Source: Deltaproteobacteria bacterium (lineage in GTDB: Bacteria > Desulfobacterota > Desulfobulbia > Desulfobulbales > VMSU01). From it: 9,405 bases of DNA. The translations under genes and the position numbers were made by a program. This document shows, piece after piece, positions 1-7,215 of this stretch; position 1 is the stretch's first letter, and every line of letters begins with the position of its first letter. Location of the stretch: positions 1 through 9,405 of the forward strand of contig JAJYJA010000094.1 of NCBI GenBank assembly GCA_021789795.1. Direction: 5' to 3'. The notes beneath the pieces were generated by a model. The model had not been told where the DNA came from. It was given only the letters and a program-made list of their open reading frames with translations, and made no database searches.

Positions 1-4
1 TTAC

Positions 5-11
5 TTTTGCA
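5..11 (+). promoter_or_regulatory. Candidate -12 element of a sigma-54 promoter, truncated by the window edge
   Basis: TTTTGCA fits the -12 half (TTGCA/T) of a sigma-54 promoter. It lies about 48 bases upstream of flgB, so transcription would start near position 22 and leave a leader of about 37 bases. The -24 GG should fall just before base 1 and cannot be seen. Sigma-54 control of hook and basal-body operons is well known in several Gram-negative groups. The call rests on half a promoter and is therefore weak. Confidence 0.35.
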
Positions 12-42
12 AACAAGGCGGTCAACCCGTTGTTTCATCATC

Positions 43-57
43 AGGAGGAGGAGGGAG
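43..57 (+). promoter_or_regulatory. Very strong purine-rich ribosome binding site of flgB
   Basis: An uninterrupted purine run (AGGAGGAGGAGGGAG) ends one base before the ATG at 59. It offers several overlapping GGAGG registers, including ones with good spacing. It fixes the flgB start and suggests strong initiation on the first gene of the operon. Confidence 0.75.
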
Positions 58-58
58 C

Positions 59-472
59 ATGTCAATCAACAATGCCATCACCAAGACACTCGACAGCCGG
101 ATGTTCGGCGGCATCGTCGAGACCGGGCGCTTGGCCCTGGATGTCAGCATGGAGCGCCAGGGGCTGATTCAGTCGAACATCGCCAACATCGAGACCCCCG
201 GCTATCTGGGGCAGGATTTTTCCTTTGCGGCGGTGATGAAGAACGCCCTGCGGCAGCGGGGCGAGCTGTCCCGCACCGATGCCCAGCATATCGGGCTCGA
301 TCCGGTGAGCGTCAGCGAGAACCTGGAGTTTAACCGGGAGCGGCGGCCGGTGGATTTGGACGAGGAGATGCAGAAGCTGTCGGAGAACCAGTTGCTGTTC
401 CAGACGGTGAGCAAGATCATCGGCAACCGCTTCGACGCCTTGAAACTGGCCATTGACGAAGGAGGCAAATAG
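59..472 (+). CDS. flgB: Flagellar basal-body proximal rod protein FlgB
   Basis: FlgB is a subunit of the proximal rod that joins the MS ring to the distal rod. It is exported by the flagellar type III system and assembles in the periplasm. The 137-residue protein has the normal family length. Near residues 39-49 it carries the rod-family signature SNIANIETPGY, followed by the usual aromatic stretch (QDFSF). The C-terminal helix (about residues 101-132, EEMQKLSENQLLFQ onward) is typical of rod proteins that pack through terminal coiled coils. As expected for this export route, there is no cleavable signal peptide. The ATG at 59 is chosen because a strong Shine-Dalgarno run precedes it and the N-terminus then matches the family. 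It is the first gene of the operon seen here, and flgC begins two bases after its stop. Identity is firm. Confidence 0.96.
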   Translation: MSINNAITKTLDSRMFGGIVETGRLALDVSMERQGLIQSNIANIETPGYLGQDFSFAAVMKNALRQRGELSRTDAQHIGLDPVSVSENLEFNRERRPVDLDEEMQKLSENQLLFQTVSKIIGNRFDALKLAIDEGGK

Positions 473-474
473 CC

Positions 475-909
475 ATGGACTTTATGACCGCCATGCGGAT
501 CAGCGGCTCGGCCCTGAAGGCGGAACGCACCCGCATCAACATCGCCTCCATGAACCTGGCCAACGCCAATACCACCCGCACCATCGAGGGCGGCCCCTAC
601 CGGGCCAAGTCGGTGGTCTTCGGCGCCGCGCCCCTGGCCAGTGGTTTTCAGGAGACCTACGACTCGGTGAGCGACCGGCTGCGCCAGGTGGAGGTGGTCA
701 AGGTGGTGGACGACCCCACCCCCTTCAAGGAGGTTTACGACCCCTCGCATCCGGACGCCGACGCCAACGGCATGGTCAAGATGCCCAACGTCAACACCGC
801 CGAGCAGATGGTGGATCTGATGAGCGCCCGCCGCGACTTCGATGCCAACGTGGCGGCCATGGACTCCATCAAGGCCATGGCCCTGCGTTCCCTGGACATC
901 AGCCGCTAG
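475..909 (+). CDS. flgC: Flagellar basal-body rod protein FlgC
   Basis: FlgC is the second proximal-rod subunit, built onto FlgB in the periplasm after export through the flagellar type III apparatus. The protein is 144 residues, within the usual range. The N-terminal rod signature spans about residues 26-43 (MNLANANTTRT, then the GGPYR segment typical of FlgC). The C-terminal block from about residue 103 (MPNVNTAEQMVDLMSARR and the helix after it) is the strongly conserved FlgC end that forms the terminal coiled coil. The start follows a GAAGGAGGC ribosome site inside the end of flgB, and only two bases separate the genes, which suggests translational coupling. Nothing is truncated. Confidence 0.97.
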   Translation: MDFMTAMRISGSALKAERTRINIASMNLANANTTRTIEGGPYRAKSVVFGAAPLASGFQETYDSVSDRLRQVEVVKVVDDPTPFKEVYDPSHPDADANGMVKMPNVNTAEQMVDLMSARRDFDANVAAMDSIKAMALRSLDISR

Positions 910-933
910 GCGAACGGAGCATAAGGAGGAGCG

Positions 934-1227
934 ATGAACATCACCGGCATTGATCTCACCCCGGCGGGCCTGGCCCCGCTGACCCCCAAGGCGCCGGCAA
1001 CGCAAGGCTCGGGCTTCGGCGATCTCTTGACCAAGGCGGTGGAGGCGGTCAACCGGAAGGGCCAGGAGTCGGAGGCCCTGAGCACGGGCCTGGTCACCGG
1101 CCAACAGTCCAACATCCACGAGACCATGATCGCCATGGAGGAGAGCGGCATCGCCTTTAGGATGCTGGCCAAGGTGGAAAGCAAGGTAATCGATGCCTAC
1201 AAGGAGGTCATGCGGCTGCAACTGTGA
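934..1227 (+). CDS. fliE: Flagellar hook-basal body complex protein FliE
   Basis: FliE is the small adaptor that links the MS ring (FliF) to the base of the rod and is among the first substrates exported. The protein is 97 residues, normal for the family. The N-terminal third is low-complexity and poorly conserved, as is usual. The diagnostic C-terminal block runs from about residue 68 (IHETMIAMEESGIAF) to the end (VIDAYKEVMRLQ), a long helix conserved in FliE. The ATG at 934 follows an AAGGAGGA ribosome site. The gap to flgC is 24 bases. The gene ends just before the only AT-rich gap within the operon. Confidence 0.96.
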   Translation: MNITGIDLTPAGLAPLTPKAPATQGSGFGDLLTKAVEAVNRKGQESEALSTGLVTGQQSNIHETMIAMEESGIAFRMLAKVESKVIDAYKEVMRLQL

Positions 1228-1275
1228 TTTTTAATCATTACTTTGACCTGATTAAATAACCAGATAGGAGTGTAG
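1228..1275 (+). repeat. AT-rich fliE-fliF gap with an 8-bp inverted repeat
   Basis: This 48-base gap is about 30% G+C by hand count, against about 65% around it. It holds the inverted repeat TTTAATCA (1230-1237) and TGATTAAA (1249-1256), with perfect 8-bp arms and an 11-base spacer, followed by the fliF ribosome site AGGAG (1266-1270). As RNA the stem would be weak because it is nearly all A-U. As DNA the symmetry is what a dimeric regulator would bind. No convincing -35/-10 pair is seen. Function is unknown. Confidence 0.5.
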
Positions 1276-2886
1276 ATGGCCAGTCCCAAGGAGATGCTCG
1301 CCCAGGTGGTCGCGGTTGCCAAGGAGTTCAGCCCGCTGCAGAAGATCATGGCCGTGGGCCTGATCGTGGTGGTCGTGGGCGGCTTGTTCGCCATGATCCT
1401 GCGGGGCGGCAAGGCCGCCAATTACCAGGTGCTTTATTCCTCCCTGAGCCAGGAGGACGCGGCGGAGGTGGTGGCCAAGCTCAAGGATCAGCACATCCCC
1501 TACGAGCTGGCCATGAACGGCAGCGTGATCAAGGTGCCGGAGGACAAGGTGCTGGACACCCGGCTCACCCTGGCCGGGGACGGTCTGCCCCGGGGGGGCG
1601 GGGTAGGCTTTGAGATCTTCGACAAGAACGCCTTCGGCACCACCGATTTCGTGCAGAAGATGAACTACCAGCGGGCCTTGCAGGGCGAGCTGGCCCGGAC
1701 GATCCGCCAATTTCAGCAGGTGCAGGACGCCCGGGTGCACATCGCCACCCCGCCGGACTCGGTGTTCATCGACGACCAGAAGCCGCCCACCGCCTCGGTC
1801 AGCCTGAAGCTGCGGGGCGCGGCCCGGCTGGAGCCCAAGCAGGTGCAGGCGATTGTTAATCTGGTGGCCTGCGCGGTGCCGGGGCTGACCGCCGACAACA
1901 TCACCGTGGTGGACACCGCCGGCCATCTCCTGTTCCGCAAGCACAACGGCGAGACGGGGGCCTTGTCCGACAGCCAGTTCGAGTACCAGCAGGGGCTGGA
2001 GAAGTCCATGCGCGACAAGCTGGAGAGCATGTTCGGCGAGGTGATCGGGCAGGGTAAGGTCATCGCCCGGGTGTCGGTGGATCTGGACTTCAACCAGGTG
2101 GACACCACCGAGGAGGTGTTCGACCCGGACGGCCAGGTGGTGCGCAGCGAGCAGACCTCAAACGAGGACAACTCCCAAGGCGGCTCGCCCCAGGGGATTC
2201 CGGGGGTCAAGGGCAATCTGGCCACCTTCAACGAGACCCCGGCGGGCGGTTCCTCGGCCCAGGGCAGCACCGCCAAGCGCAACAACGTCATCCGCAACTA
2301 CGAGATCAGCAAGACCGTCAAGCGCACCAAGGACGCCTTGGGCACCGTCAAGCGGCTGTCGGTGGCGTTGATGGTGGACGGCACCTACCAGAAGTCGGTG
2401 GGCAAGGACGGCAAGACGGAGATGAAGTACGTGCCCAGGAGCCCGGAGGAGCTGCAGCTCTACGAGAAGATGGCCAAGGACGCGGTGGGCTTCAACCCCG
2501 ATCGGGGCGATCAGCTAGAGGTGGTGAGCGCCAGCTTCGCCTCCTCGACCGAGCCGGAGTTCAAGCCCGACAACCTGGCGCGCTGGCAGCAGCTGGTGGA
2601 GGCCATGGCCCAACCCTTGATCTACCTCTTGGTGGCGGTCTGCTTCGTGTTCTTCGTGATCCGGCCCTTCTTCCGCATCCTCTCCGGCCGTCAGCTTGAC
2701 GAGCAACGGCGGGCGCTGGCCGTCAGCCGGCCGGGGGGGGCGGTGGCCGAGGAGGCCGTCCCGGAGGAAGACCTGTCGCTCAAGCCCATCGGCATGACCG
2801 ACAAGGAGAAGATCTACAAGCTGGCCCAGAGCGACCCCGACCGGGCGGCGGATCTGGTGCGGCGTTGGCTGCGGCAAGAGGCGTAA
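1276..2886 (+). CDS. fliF: Flagellar MS-ring protein FliF
   Basis: FliF forms the membrane/supramembrane ring of the inner membrane, the platform for the rotor, rod and export gate. The protein is 536 residues, typical in length. A first membrane helix lies at about residues 24-43 (IMAVGLIVVVVGGLFAMIL). It is followed by the YscJ/FliF ring-building domain (including GLPRGGGVGFEIFD and TPPDSVFIDDQKPPTASV), then the large periplasmic domain with its Gly/Ser/Asn-rich variable insert. A second membrane helix lies at about 448-462 (LIYLLVAVCFVFFVI). The cytoplasmic tail ends in the conserved FliG-binding helix (KEKIYKLAQSDPDRAADLVRRWL). The ATG at 1276 has AGGAG five bases upstream. fliG starts three bases after the stop. 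One oddity is a run of eight G at 2733-2740 in the tail coding region. Confidence 0.97.
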   Translation: MASPKEMLAQVVAVAKEFSPLQKIMAVGLIVVVVGGLFAMILRGGKAANYQVLYSSLSQEDAAEVVAKLKDQHIPYELAMNGSVIKVPEDKVLDTRLTLAGDGLPRGGGVGFEIFDKNAFGTTDFVQKMNYQRALQGELARTIRQFQQVQDARVHIATPPDSVFIDDQKPPTASVSLKLRGAARLEPKQVQAIVNLVACAVPGLTADNITVVDTAGHLLFRKHNGETGALSDSQFEYQQGLEKSMRDKLESMFGEVIGQGKVIARVSVDLDFNQVDTTEEVFDPDGQVVRSEQTSNEDNSQGGSPQGIPGVKGNLATFNETPAGGSSAQGSTAKRNNVIRNYEISKTVKRTKDALGTVKRLSVALMVDGTYQKSVGKDGKTEMKYVPRSPEELQLYEKMAKDAVGFNPDRGDQLEVVSASFASSTEPEFKPDNLARWQQLVEAMAQPLIYLLVAVCFVFFVIRPFFRILSGRQLDEQRRALAVSRPGGAVAEEAVPEEDLSLKPIGMTDKEKIYKLAQSDPDRAADLVRRWLRQEA

Positions 2887-2889
2887 GGG

Positions 2890-3912
2890 ATGGCGAAAAA
2901 AGAGCAGCAGGGTGAAGACGCGCTCTCCGGGCCGGAGAAGGCGGCGATCTTCCTCCTGACCCTGGGCGAGGAGTTCGCGGCCAAGGTCTTTCAGCGTCTG
3001 GACGTGGAGGAGATCAAGATCGTGGGCCGGCAGATGGCCAAGATCGACCACGTCGAGAAGGACGACATCGCCAACCTGCTCAGGGAGTTCCGCTCCGACG
3101 AGGGCGGCGAGGGGCTGTTCCTCTCCGGCGACGACCTCCTGGAATCGGCCCTGAAGAAGGCCCTGGAGTCGGACAAGGCCAACGCCATCCTGGAGGACAT
3201 CCGCTCCGACTGGCGGCTGACCCTGTTCCAGAAGGCCAGGAAACTCGACCCCCGCATCCTGGTGAACTTCCTGCGCAACGAGCATCCCCAGACCATCGCC
3301 CTGGTGATGGCGGTGCTGGAGCAGTCCCAGGCGGCGGTGATCCTGGGCGAGCTGAAGGAGGAGCAGCGGGTGGAGGTCATCATCCGCATGAGCGAGCTGG
3401 ACAAGGTCAGCCCCGAGATTTTAGTCGAGATCGACCGGGTGTTGCAGGAGGAATTGCTCTCGGTGGAGGGGGTCGAGGGCCAGCGTCTGGGCGGGGTGGA
3501 GGCAGTGGCCGAGATCTTGAACAACGCCGACCGGGCGTTGGAGGCCTCGATCCTGGAGGCGGTGGAGGAGCAGCGCGAGGAGCTGGCCGACGAGATCCGG
3601 CGCCTGATGTTCGTCTTCGACGACCTGATCGGGGTGGATGATCGCGGCATCATGGCCATCTTGAAGGAGGTCAGCTCCGACGACCTGAAGCTGGCCCTAA
3701 AGACCGCGGCCCCCGATCTCCAGGCCAAGATCTTCAAGAACATGTCCCAGCGAGCGGTGGAGATGCTGAAGGAAGATATGGAGATGATGGGCCCCACCCG
3801 CCTGAAGGACGTGGAGGCGGCCCAGCAGTCGATCTTAAAGATCGCCAAGCGCCTGGAGCAGGAGGGCAAGGTACAGCTCTCCGCCGGCGGGGGTGAGGAT
3901 GAGTTCGTCTAG
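2890..3912 (+). CDS. fliG: Flagellar motor switch protein FliG
   Basis: FliG is the rotor protein on the cytoplasmic face of the MS ring. Its N-terminal domain binds FliF, its middle domain binds FliM, and its C-terminal domain meets the stator to produce torque. The protein is 340 residues, normal length. The hallmark EHPQ motif is at residues 131-134. The C-terminal domain has the MFxF hinge (MFVFDD, from residue 240), and the charged torque helix includes D264 and D265 (SSDDLKLALK), where residues that meet MotA charges are expected. Its end (MLKEDMEMMGP followed by RLKDVEAAQ) is standard. The last 14 bases overlap the start of fliH, so the two are probably translationally coupled. All expected domains are present. 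Confidence 0.97.
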   Translation: MAKKEQQGEDALSGPEKAAIFLLTLGEEFAAKVFQRLDVEEIKIVGRQMAKIDHVEKDDIANLLREFRSDEGGEGLFLSGDDLLESALKKALESDKANAILEDIRSDWRLTLFQKARKLDPRILVNFLRNEHPQTIALVMAVLEQSQAAVILGELKEEQRVEVIIRMSELDKVSPEILVEIDRVLQEELLSVEGVEGQRLGGVEAVAEILNNADRALEASILEAVEEQREELADEIRRLMFVFDDLIGVDDRGIMAILKEVSSDDLKLALKTAAPDLQAKIFKNMSQRAVEMLKEDMEMMGPTRLKDVEAAQQSILKIAKRLEQEGKVQLSAGGGEDEFV

Positions 3913-4672
3913 GGTCATCAAGTCGGCGCGGCAGGGCGGCGGCCATAATATCCTGGTCAGCCGTCCGGCGGGCGAGCGTCCGGCCACGGGCGATTTCCAC
4001 GCCCTGGAATCCCTGTGGCAGTCGGACGACCGGGAGCTGGCCGCGGCCTTAGGCGAACTGGAGACGGCCCACGAGCGGTTACGCCAGGAACGGGAGCGAA
4101 CCAAGGCGGAGTGCGAGGCCCTGGTGGCCGCGGCCCAGGCCCGGACGGGAGAGATCGAAAAGTCGGCCTTTGAGGCAGGTTTTTCAGCAGGAAAAGCCGA
4201 GGCCGAGACGGAGGGGCGGCGGCGGCTCGCCGAGTTCGCGGCCCTGCTCGACACCCTGCTGGCCGGCATCGAGCAGGATCGTCAGCGGCTCCACGACCGT
4301 TACGAGGCCGACATCCTGACCCTGGTCAAGGCCATGGTTGATCGGGCGCTGTTCCACGAGTCGCGGGTCAACCCCCAGGCCATCGAGGTCTGCCTCAAGA
4401 CCGCCCTGGCCTATGTGGTGGAGAATTCCAGCGTCACCGCCCGGCTGCACGGCGAAGACCTGGCGCGGCTCAAGCAGGTGGCGATGGAGCGGCCCGGGCT
4501 TTTGTCCGGCCACCGGAGGATCGAGCTGATCGAAGACCCGATGATCTCGCCTGGCGGCTGCCTGCTGGAGACCGCCTTCGGCGAGATCGACGCCACCCTG
4601 GAGTCCCGGCGCGACAAGGTCTTCGCCGCCATCGACGCGGTGCTGCGGCAGGCGGCGCAACTTTCGCCATGA
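3899..4672 (+). CDS. fliH: Flagellar export ATPase stator protein FliH
   Basis: FliH dimerises, binds the N-terminus of the ATPase FliI, restrains it and docks it to the rotor and export gate. The protein is 257 residues from the ATG at 3899. The middle has a long charged helical stretch, then a small glycine repeat (G94 and G98, AGFSAGKAEAE) like the GxxxG helices of FliH. The C-terminal domain has the family ending GGCLLETAFGEIDATLESR at about 219-237, shared with type III HrpE/YscL and resembling ATP synthase delta/b subunits. A GTG at 3893 is in frame, but the G-run (3889-3893) overlaps it and sits well for the ATG, so the ATG is preferred. The gene overlaps fliG by 14 bases, and its stop overlaps the fliI start. 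The N-terminal 60 residues are variable, as is usual. Confidence 0.9.
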   Translation: MSSSRVIKSARQGGGHNILVSRPAGERPATGDFHALESLWQSDDRELAAALGELETAHERLRQERERTKAECEALVAAAQARTGEIEKSAFEAGFSAGKAEAETEGRRRLAEFAALLDTLLAGIEQDRQRLHDRYEADILTLVKAMVDRALFHESRVNPQAIEVCLKTALAYVVENSSVTARLHGEDLARLKQVAMERPGLLSGHRRIELIEDPMISPGGCLLETAFGEIDATLESRRDKVFAAIDAVLRQAAQLSP

Positions 4673-5973
4673 ACTTCGACCATTGCCTGCAAGCGGTGCG
4701 CGACGCCGAGATGATCGCGGTACGGGGCCGGGTCAGCCAGGTGATCGGCATGGTGGTGGAGAGTCAGGGGCCGGGCATCCCGGTGGGCAGCATGTGCGAA
4801 ATCAGCACCTTCCGGGGCCAGGGCCGGGTGCCGGCGGAGGTGGTCGGTTTCCGGGAGGGCCGGGCCCTGCTCATGCCCCTGGGCGAGATGCGGGGGGTGG
4901 AGCCGGGCAGCGTCATCCAGCAGGTGGGCGGCCAGGCGGCGGCCCCGGTGTCCGAGTCCATGCTGGGCCGGGTGATCGACGGCCTGGGCCACCCGGTGGA
5001 CGGCAAGGGGCCGCTGATGACCAAGACCAGCTACCCACTCTATGCCGAGCCCTTAAACCCCATGGAACGCGAGCGGATCACCGAGCCCATCGACGTCGGG
5101 GTGCGGGCCATCAACGGGCTCCTCACCCTGGGCAAGGGCCAGCGGATCGGTATCCTGGCCGGTTCCGGGGTGGGCAAGAGCACCCTGCTCGGCATGATTG
5201 CCCGCCACACCGCCGCCGATGTCAGCGTCATCGCCCTGGTGGGCGAGCGGGGCCGGGAGCTGAAGGACTTCATCGAGCGCGACCTGGGGCCGGAGGGCCT
5301 GGCCCGTTCGGTGGTGGTGGTGGCCACCTCGGATCAGCCGCCCCTGGTGCGGATGCGGGGGGCGTATCTGGCCACCGCCATTGCCGAGTATTTCCGCGAC
5401 CTGGGCCGGGACGTGATCATGATGATGGACTCGGTGACCCGGTTTGCCATGTCCAGCCGGGAGGTGGGCCTGGCGATCGGCGAACCGCCCACCTCCCGGG
5501 GCTACACCCCCTCGGTGTTCTCCCAGTTGCCCAAACTCCTGGAACGGGCCGGCACCTGCCGGGGCCGAGGCAGCATCACCGGCATCTACACGGTGCTGGT
5601 GGAGGGCGACGACATGAACGAGCCCATCGGCGACGCGGTGCGCTCCATCGTGGACGGCCATATCGCCCTCTCCCGCGACCTGGCCAGCCAGGGCCATTAC
5701 CCGGCCATCGAGATCCTGGGCAGCATCAGCCGCTGCATGAGCGACGTGATGCCCAGGGAACATATGGGCCGGGCGCATCGTTTCCTGGAGACCCTGGCCA
5801 CCTACCGCAAGTCGGAGGATCTGATCAACATCGGCGCCTACGCCAAGGGCAGCAACCCCAGGATCGACAAGGCGATCACCATGATCGACGGCCTAAACGC
5901 CTTCCTCCGGCAGGAGGTGGACGAACGGGTGTCGCTGGCCGAGAGCGAAGACGCCCTGGCGGCGCTGGTGTGA
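4669..5973 (+). CDS. fliI: Flagellum-specific export ATPase FliI
   Basis: FliI is the hexameric cytoplasmic ATPase of the flagellar type III export apparatus, related to F1 beta subunits. It hydrolyses ATP to help unfold and deliver substrates. The protein is 434 residues, slightly shorter than enterobacterial FliI at the N-terminus. It has an N-terminal beta-barrel domain, a Walker A motif GSGVGKST at 165-172, a catalytic-glutamate loop GERGRE at 192-197, a Walker B strand ending in D254 (VIMMMDSVTRFA), the FliI/YscN signature GEPPTSRGYTPSVFSQLPKL and the C-terminal helical domain. All catalytic residues are present. Start and fliH stop share ATGA at 4669-4672. No clear Shine-Dalgarno sequence precedes it, so translation probably depends on coupling to fliH. 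Confidence 0.97.
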   Translation: MNFDHCLQAVRDAEMIAVRGRVSQVIGMVVESQGPGIPVGSMCEISTFRGQGRVPAEVVGFREGRALLMPLGEMRGVEPGSVIQQVGGQAAAPVSESMLGRVIDGLGHPVDGKGPLMTKTSYPLYAEPLNPMERERITEPIDVGVRAINGLLTLGKGQRIGILAGSGVGKSTLLGMIARHTAADVSVIALVGERGRELKDFIERDLGPEGLARSVVVVATSDQPPLVRMRGAYLATAIAEYFRDLGRDVIMMMDSVTRFAMSSREVGLAIGEPPTSRGYTPSVFSQLPKLLERAGTCRGRGSITGIYTVLVEGDDMNEPIGDAVRSIVDGHIALSRDLASQGHYPAIEILGSISRCMSDVMPREHMGRAHRFLETLATYRKSEDLINIGAYAKGSNPRIDKAITMIDGLNAFLRQEVDERVSLAESEDALAALV

Positions 5974-6011
5974 GGTGGGGCGCCGGGAACTTCCGCCAGC
6001 TGTGACCACTC

Positions 6012-6458
6012 ATGGCCTACCACTATAAACTAGAGACCCTGCTGGCCGTGCGCCGCAACTTCGAGGAGCAGGCCAAGCAGCGGCTGGCCCGCGAGTTGTT
6101 CGTGCTGGAGAACCACCAGCGCCACCTGCGGGAGTTGGTGGAGCGGCGGCTGACGCTTTGCGCGGCCTTCGAGGAGCGCCAGCAACAGACGATCTCCGCC
6201 GCCCTCTTTGGTTTCTACGTCGAGGCCATCCACCTGAAGAACCGGGAGATTGCCTTCCAAAACCAGGCCGTCCTGGCCCAACAGGGGATCATCGAGGGGG
6301 CGCGGGCCGAACTGCTGGCCAAGGTCAGGGCCCGCCAGGTGGTGGAGCGGCTCAAGGAGAAGGATTTTTTCCGCTGGCGGCAAGAGGTGGCCAGGAAGGA
6401 ACAGGCCGAGGGCGACGAGCAGGCAATGATGCGGTTCGGCAGGGAGGAGAGGCGATGA
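6012..6458 (+). CDS. fliJ: Flagellar export protein FliJ
   Basis: FliJ is a small coiled-coil protein that sits like a gamma-subunit stalk in the FliI ring, links it to the export gate FlhA and helps recycle chaperones. The protein is 148 residues, the standard length. It is almost wholly helical and rich in Arg, Glu, Gln and Ala. The N-terminus (YKLETLLAVRR) and the C-terminal pattern (LKEKDFFRWRQEVARKEQAE, then DEQA) match FliJ. The ATG at 6012 is the first in-frame start after an in-frame stop at 6003. A Shine-Dalgarno sequence is not evident upstream. The stop overlaps the next start. Identity rests on position, length and helix pattern, because FliJ sequences are poorly conserved. Confidence 0.9.
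   Translation: MAYHYKLETLLAVRRNFEEQAKQRLARELFVLENHQRHLRELVERRLTLCAAFEERQQQTISAALFGFYVEAIHLKNREIAFQNQAVLAQQGIIEGARAELLAKVRARQVVERLKEKDFFRWRQEVARKEQAEGDEQAMMRFGREERR
6442..6452 (+). promoter_or_regulatory. Strong ribosome binding site that fixes the motE-like start
   Basis: GGGAGGAGAGG within the last codons of fliJ, with its GGAGGA core (6443-6448) six bases before the ATG at 6455. The same frame is open much further upstream, to 6158, but that upstream part overlaps fliJ in another frame and gives a Gly/Pro/Arg-rich nonsense peptide. This site marks the real start. Confidence 0.8.
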
Positions 6459-6955
6459 TCAAGAAGACCCTGGTACTGGCGGCGGTGACCTTGGGGTTGA
6501 TGGCGGGCGGCGGGGCGGCGCTCCACGCCCTGGATCGGCAGCCGGTCAAGGCGGTGACCCCCGACGATGTCGCCAAGGCCCTGGAGATCAAGGCCCGGGA
6601 GGCGACGGTGGCCAAGAAGGAGGCGGAACTGGCCAAACAGGAGGCGGGCCAGGCCCAGTTGCAGAAGGACCTGGACGACAAACTCGCCCGCCTCGCCGCC
6701 ATGCAGGCCGAGCTGAAGAACCAGTTGGCCGCCCTGAAGGGCGCCCAGCGCCAGGAGTTCGTCAATCTGGTCAAGATCTACAGCGCCATGAGCCCCACCA
6801 AGGTGGCGCCCCTGCTCGACGGCATGGATGACGGCCAGGTAGTCAAGATCCTGCGGGCCATGAAGCCCGCCCAGGTGGCCAAGATCATGCCCAAGCTCAA
6901 GCAGGAGAAGGCGGTATCGGTCAGCCAGGAGATGGGGCTCTTGAAGCAGCCGTGA
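6455..6955 (+). CDS. motE: MotE-like periplasmic flagellar protein (MgtE_N-type domain)
   Basis: The product is 166 residues. Residues 1-4 are charged (MIKK) and about 5-24 form a hydrophobic signal peptide or anchor. A coiled coil rich in Lys, Glu, Ala and Gln covers about 38-97. A small helical domain at about 112-148 (MSPTKVAPLLDGMDDGQVVK, then KPAQVAKIMPKL) resembles the MgtE N-terminal superhelix. This layout is that of the MotE family, described in rhizobia as a periplasmic chaperone that stabilises the stator-associated MotC. The family is common beside fliJ in many phyla, where its exact role is less clear. ATGA at 6455-6458 overlaps the fliJ stop, so it is the last gene of the operon. 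No motA, motB or motC lies in the window. Family assignment is good; the precise function is inferred. Confidence 0.82.
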   Translation: MIKKTLVLAAVTLGLMAGGGAALHALDRQPVKAVTPDDVAKALEIKAREATVAKKEAELAKQEAGQAQLQKDLDDKLARLAAMQAELKNQLAALKGAQRQEFVNLVKIYSAMSPTKVAPLLDGMDDGQVVKILRAMKPAQVAKIMPKLKQEKAVSVSQEMGLLKQP

Positions 6956-6956
6956 G

Positions 6957-6990
6957 GGCGGAAGACGGTTCTTGGCCGTCTTTGGCCGCC
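6957..6990 (+). terminator. Terminator-like hairpin after the flagellar operon
   Basis: Starting two bases after the motE stop, GGCGGAAGACGG (6957-6968) pairs with CCGTCTT (6976-6982) and CCGCC (6986-6990). This gives 12 base pairs with a 7-base loop and a 3-base bulge. No T-run follows. Instead there is a C/T-rich, G-poor stretch to about 7018. It may act with Rho or only protect the 3' end of the mRNA. Operon end is likely on position; the termination mechanism is uncertain. Confidence 0.55.
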
Positions 6991-7215
6991 GCTCCCTCCC
7001 TCCCTCCTTCCTTCGTTCTGCTTGCCTGGCACCTCGTTCGATTTTCTCGCCAACTAGCCCGCTTAACTACCTATTGCCAGTTGCCCTAATTTTACTCCCA
7101 AACTGGTGGCCATGATTTTCAGTCGTTCTCGCCCTCGTTTTACCTAAGTTTCCCCTCCAATTTTTATTATCAATCCCGGCTAATAATCATAATTTATTCT
7201 GCTATTACAGTAGGT

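Noticed and set aside
1200..1227. A perfect AAGGAGGT followed by ATG at the end of fliE, as a hidden small gene
   Set aside because: The ATG is in the fliE frame only two bases after the ribosome-like sequence. The bases simply encode the conserved YKEVMR end of FliE.
4683..6005. Long + strand 440-codon frame overlapping fliI
   Set aside because: It encodes a Gly/Pro/Arg-rich low-complexity peptide out of frame with FliI, whose Walker motifs are intact.
7027..7041. Sigma-54-like promoter (TGGCAC in the spacer)
   Set aside because: The -24 half is good, but the -12 half reads TTCGA, not TTGCA, at the required spacing, so the essential GC is missing.
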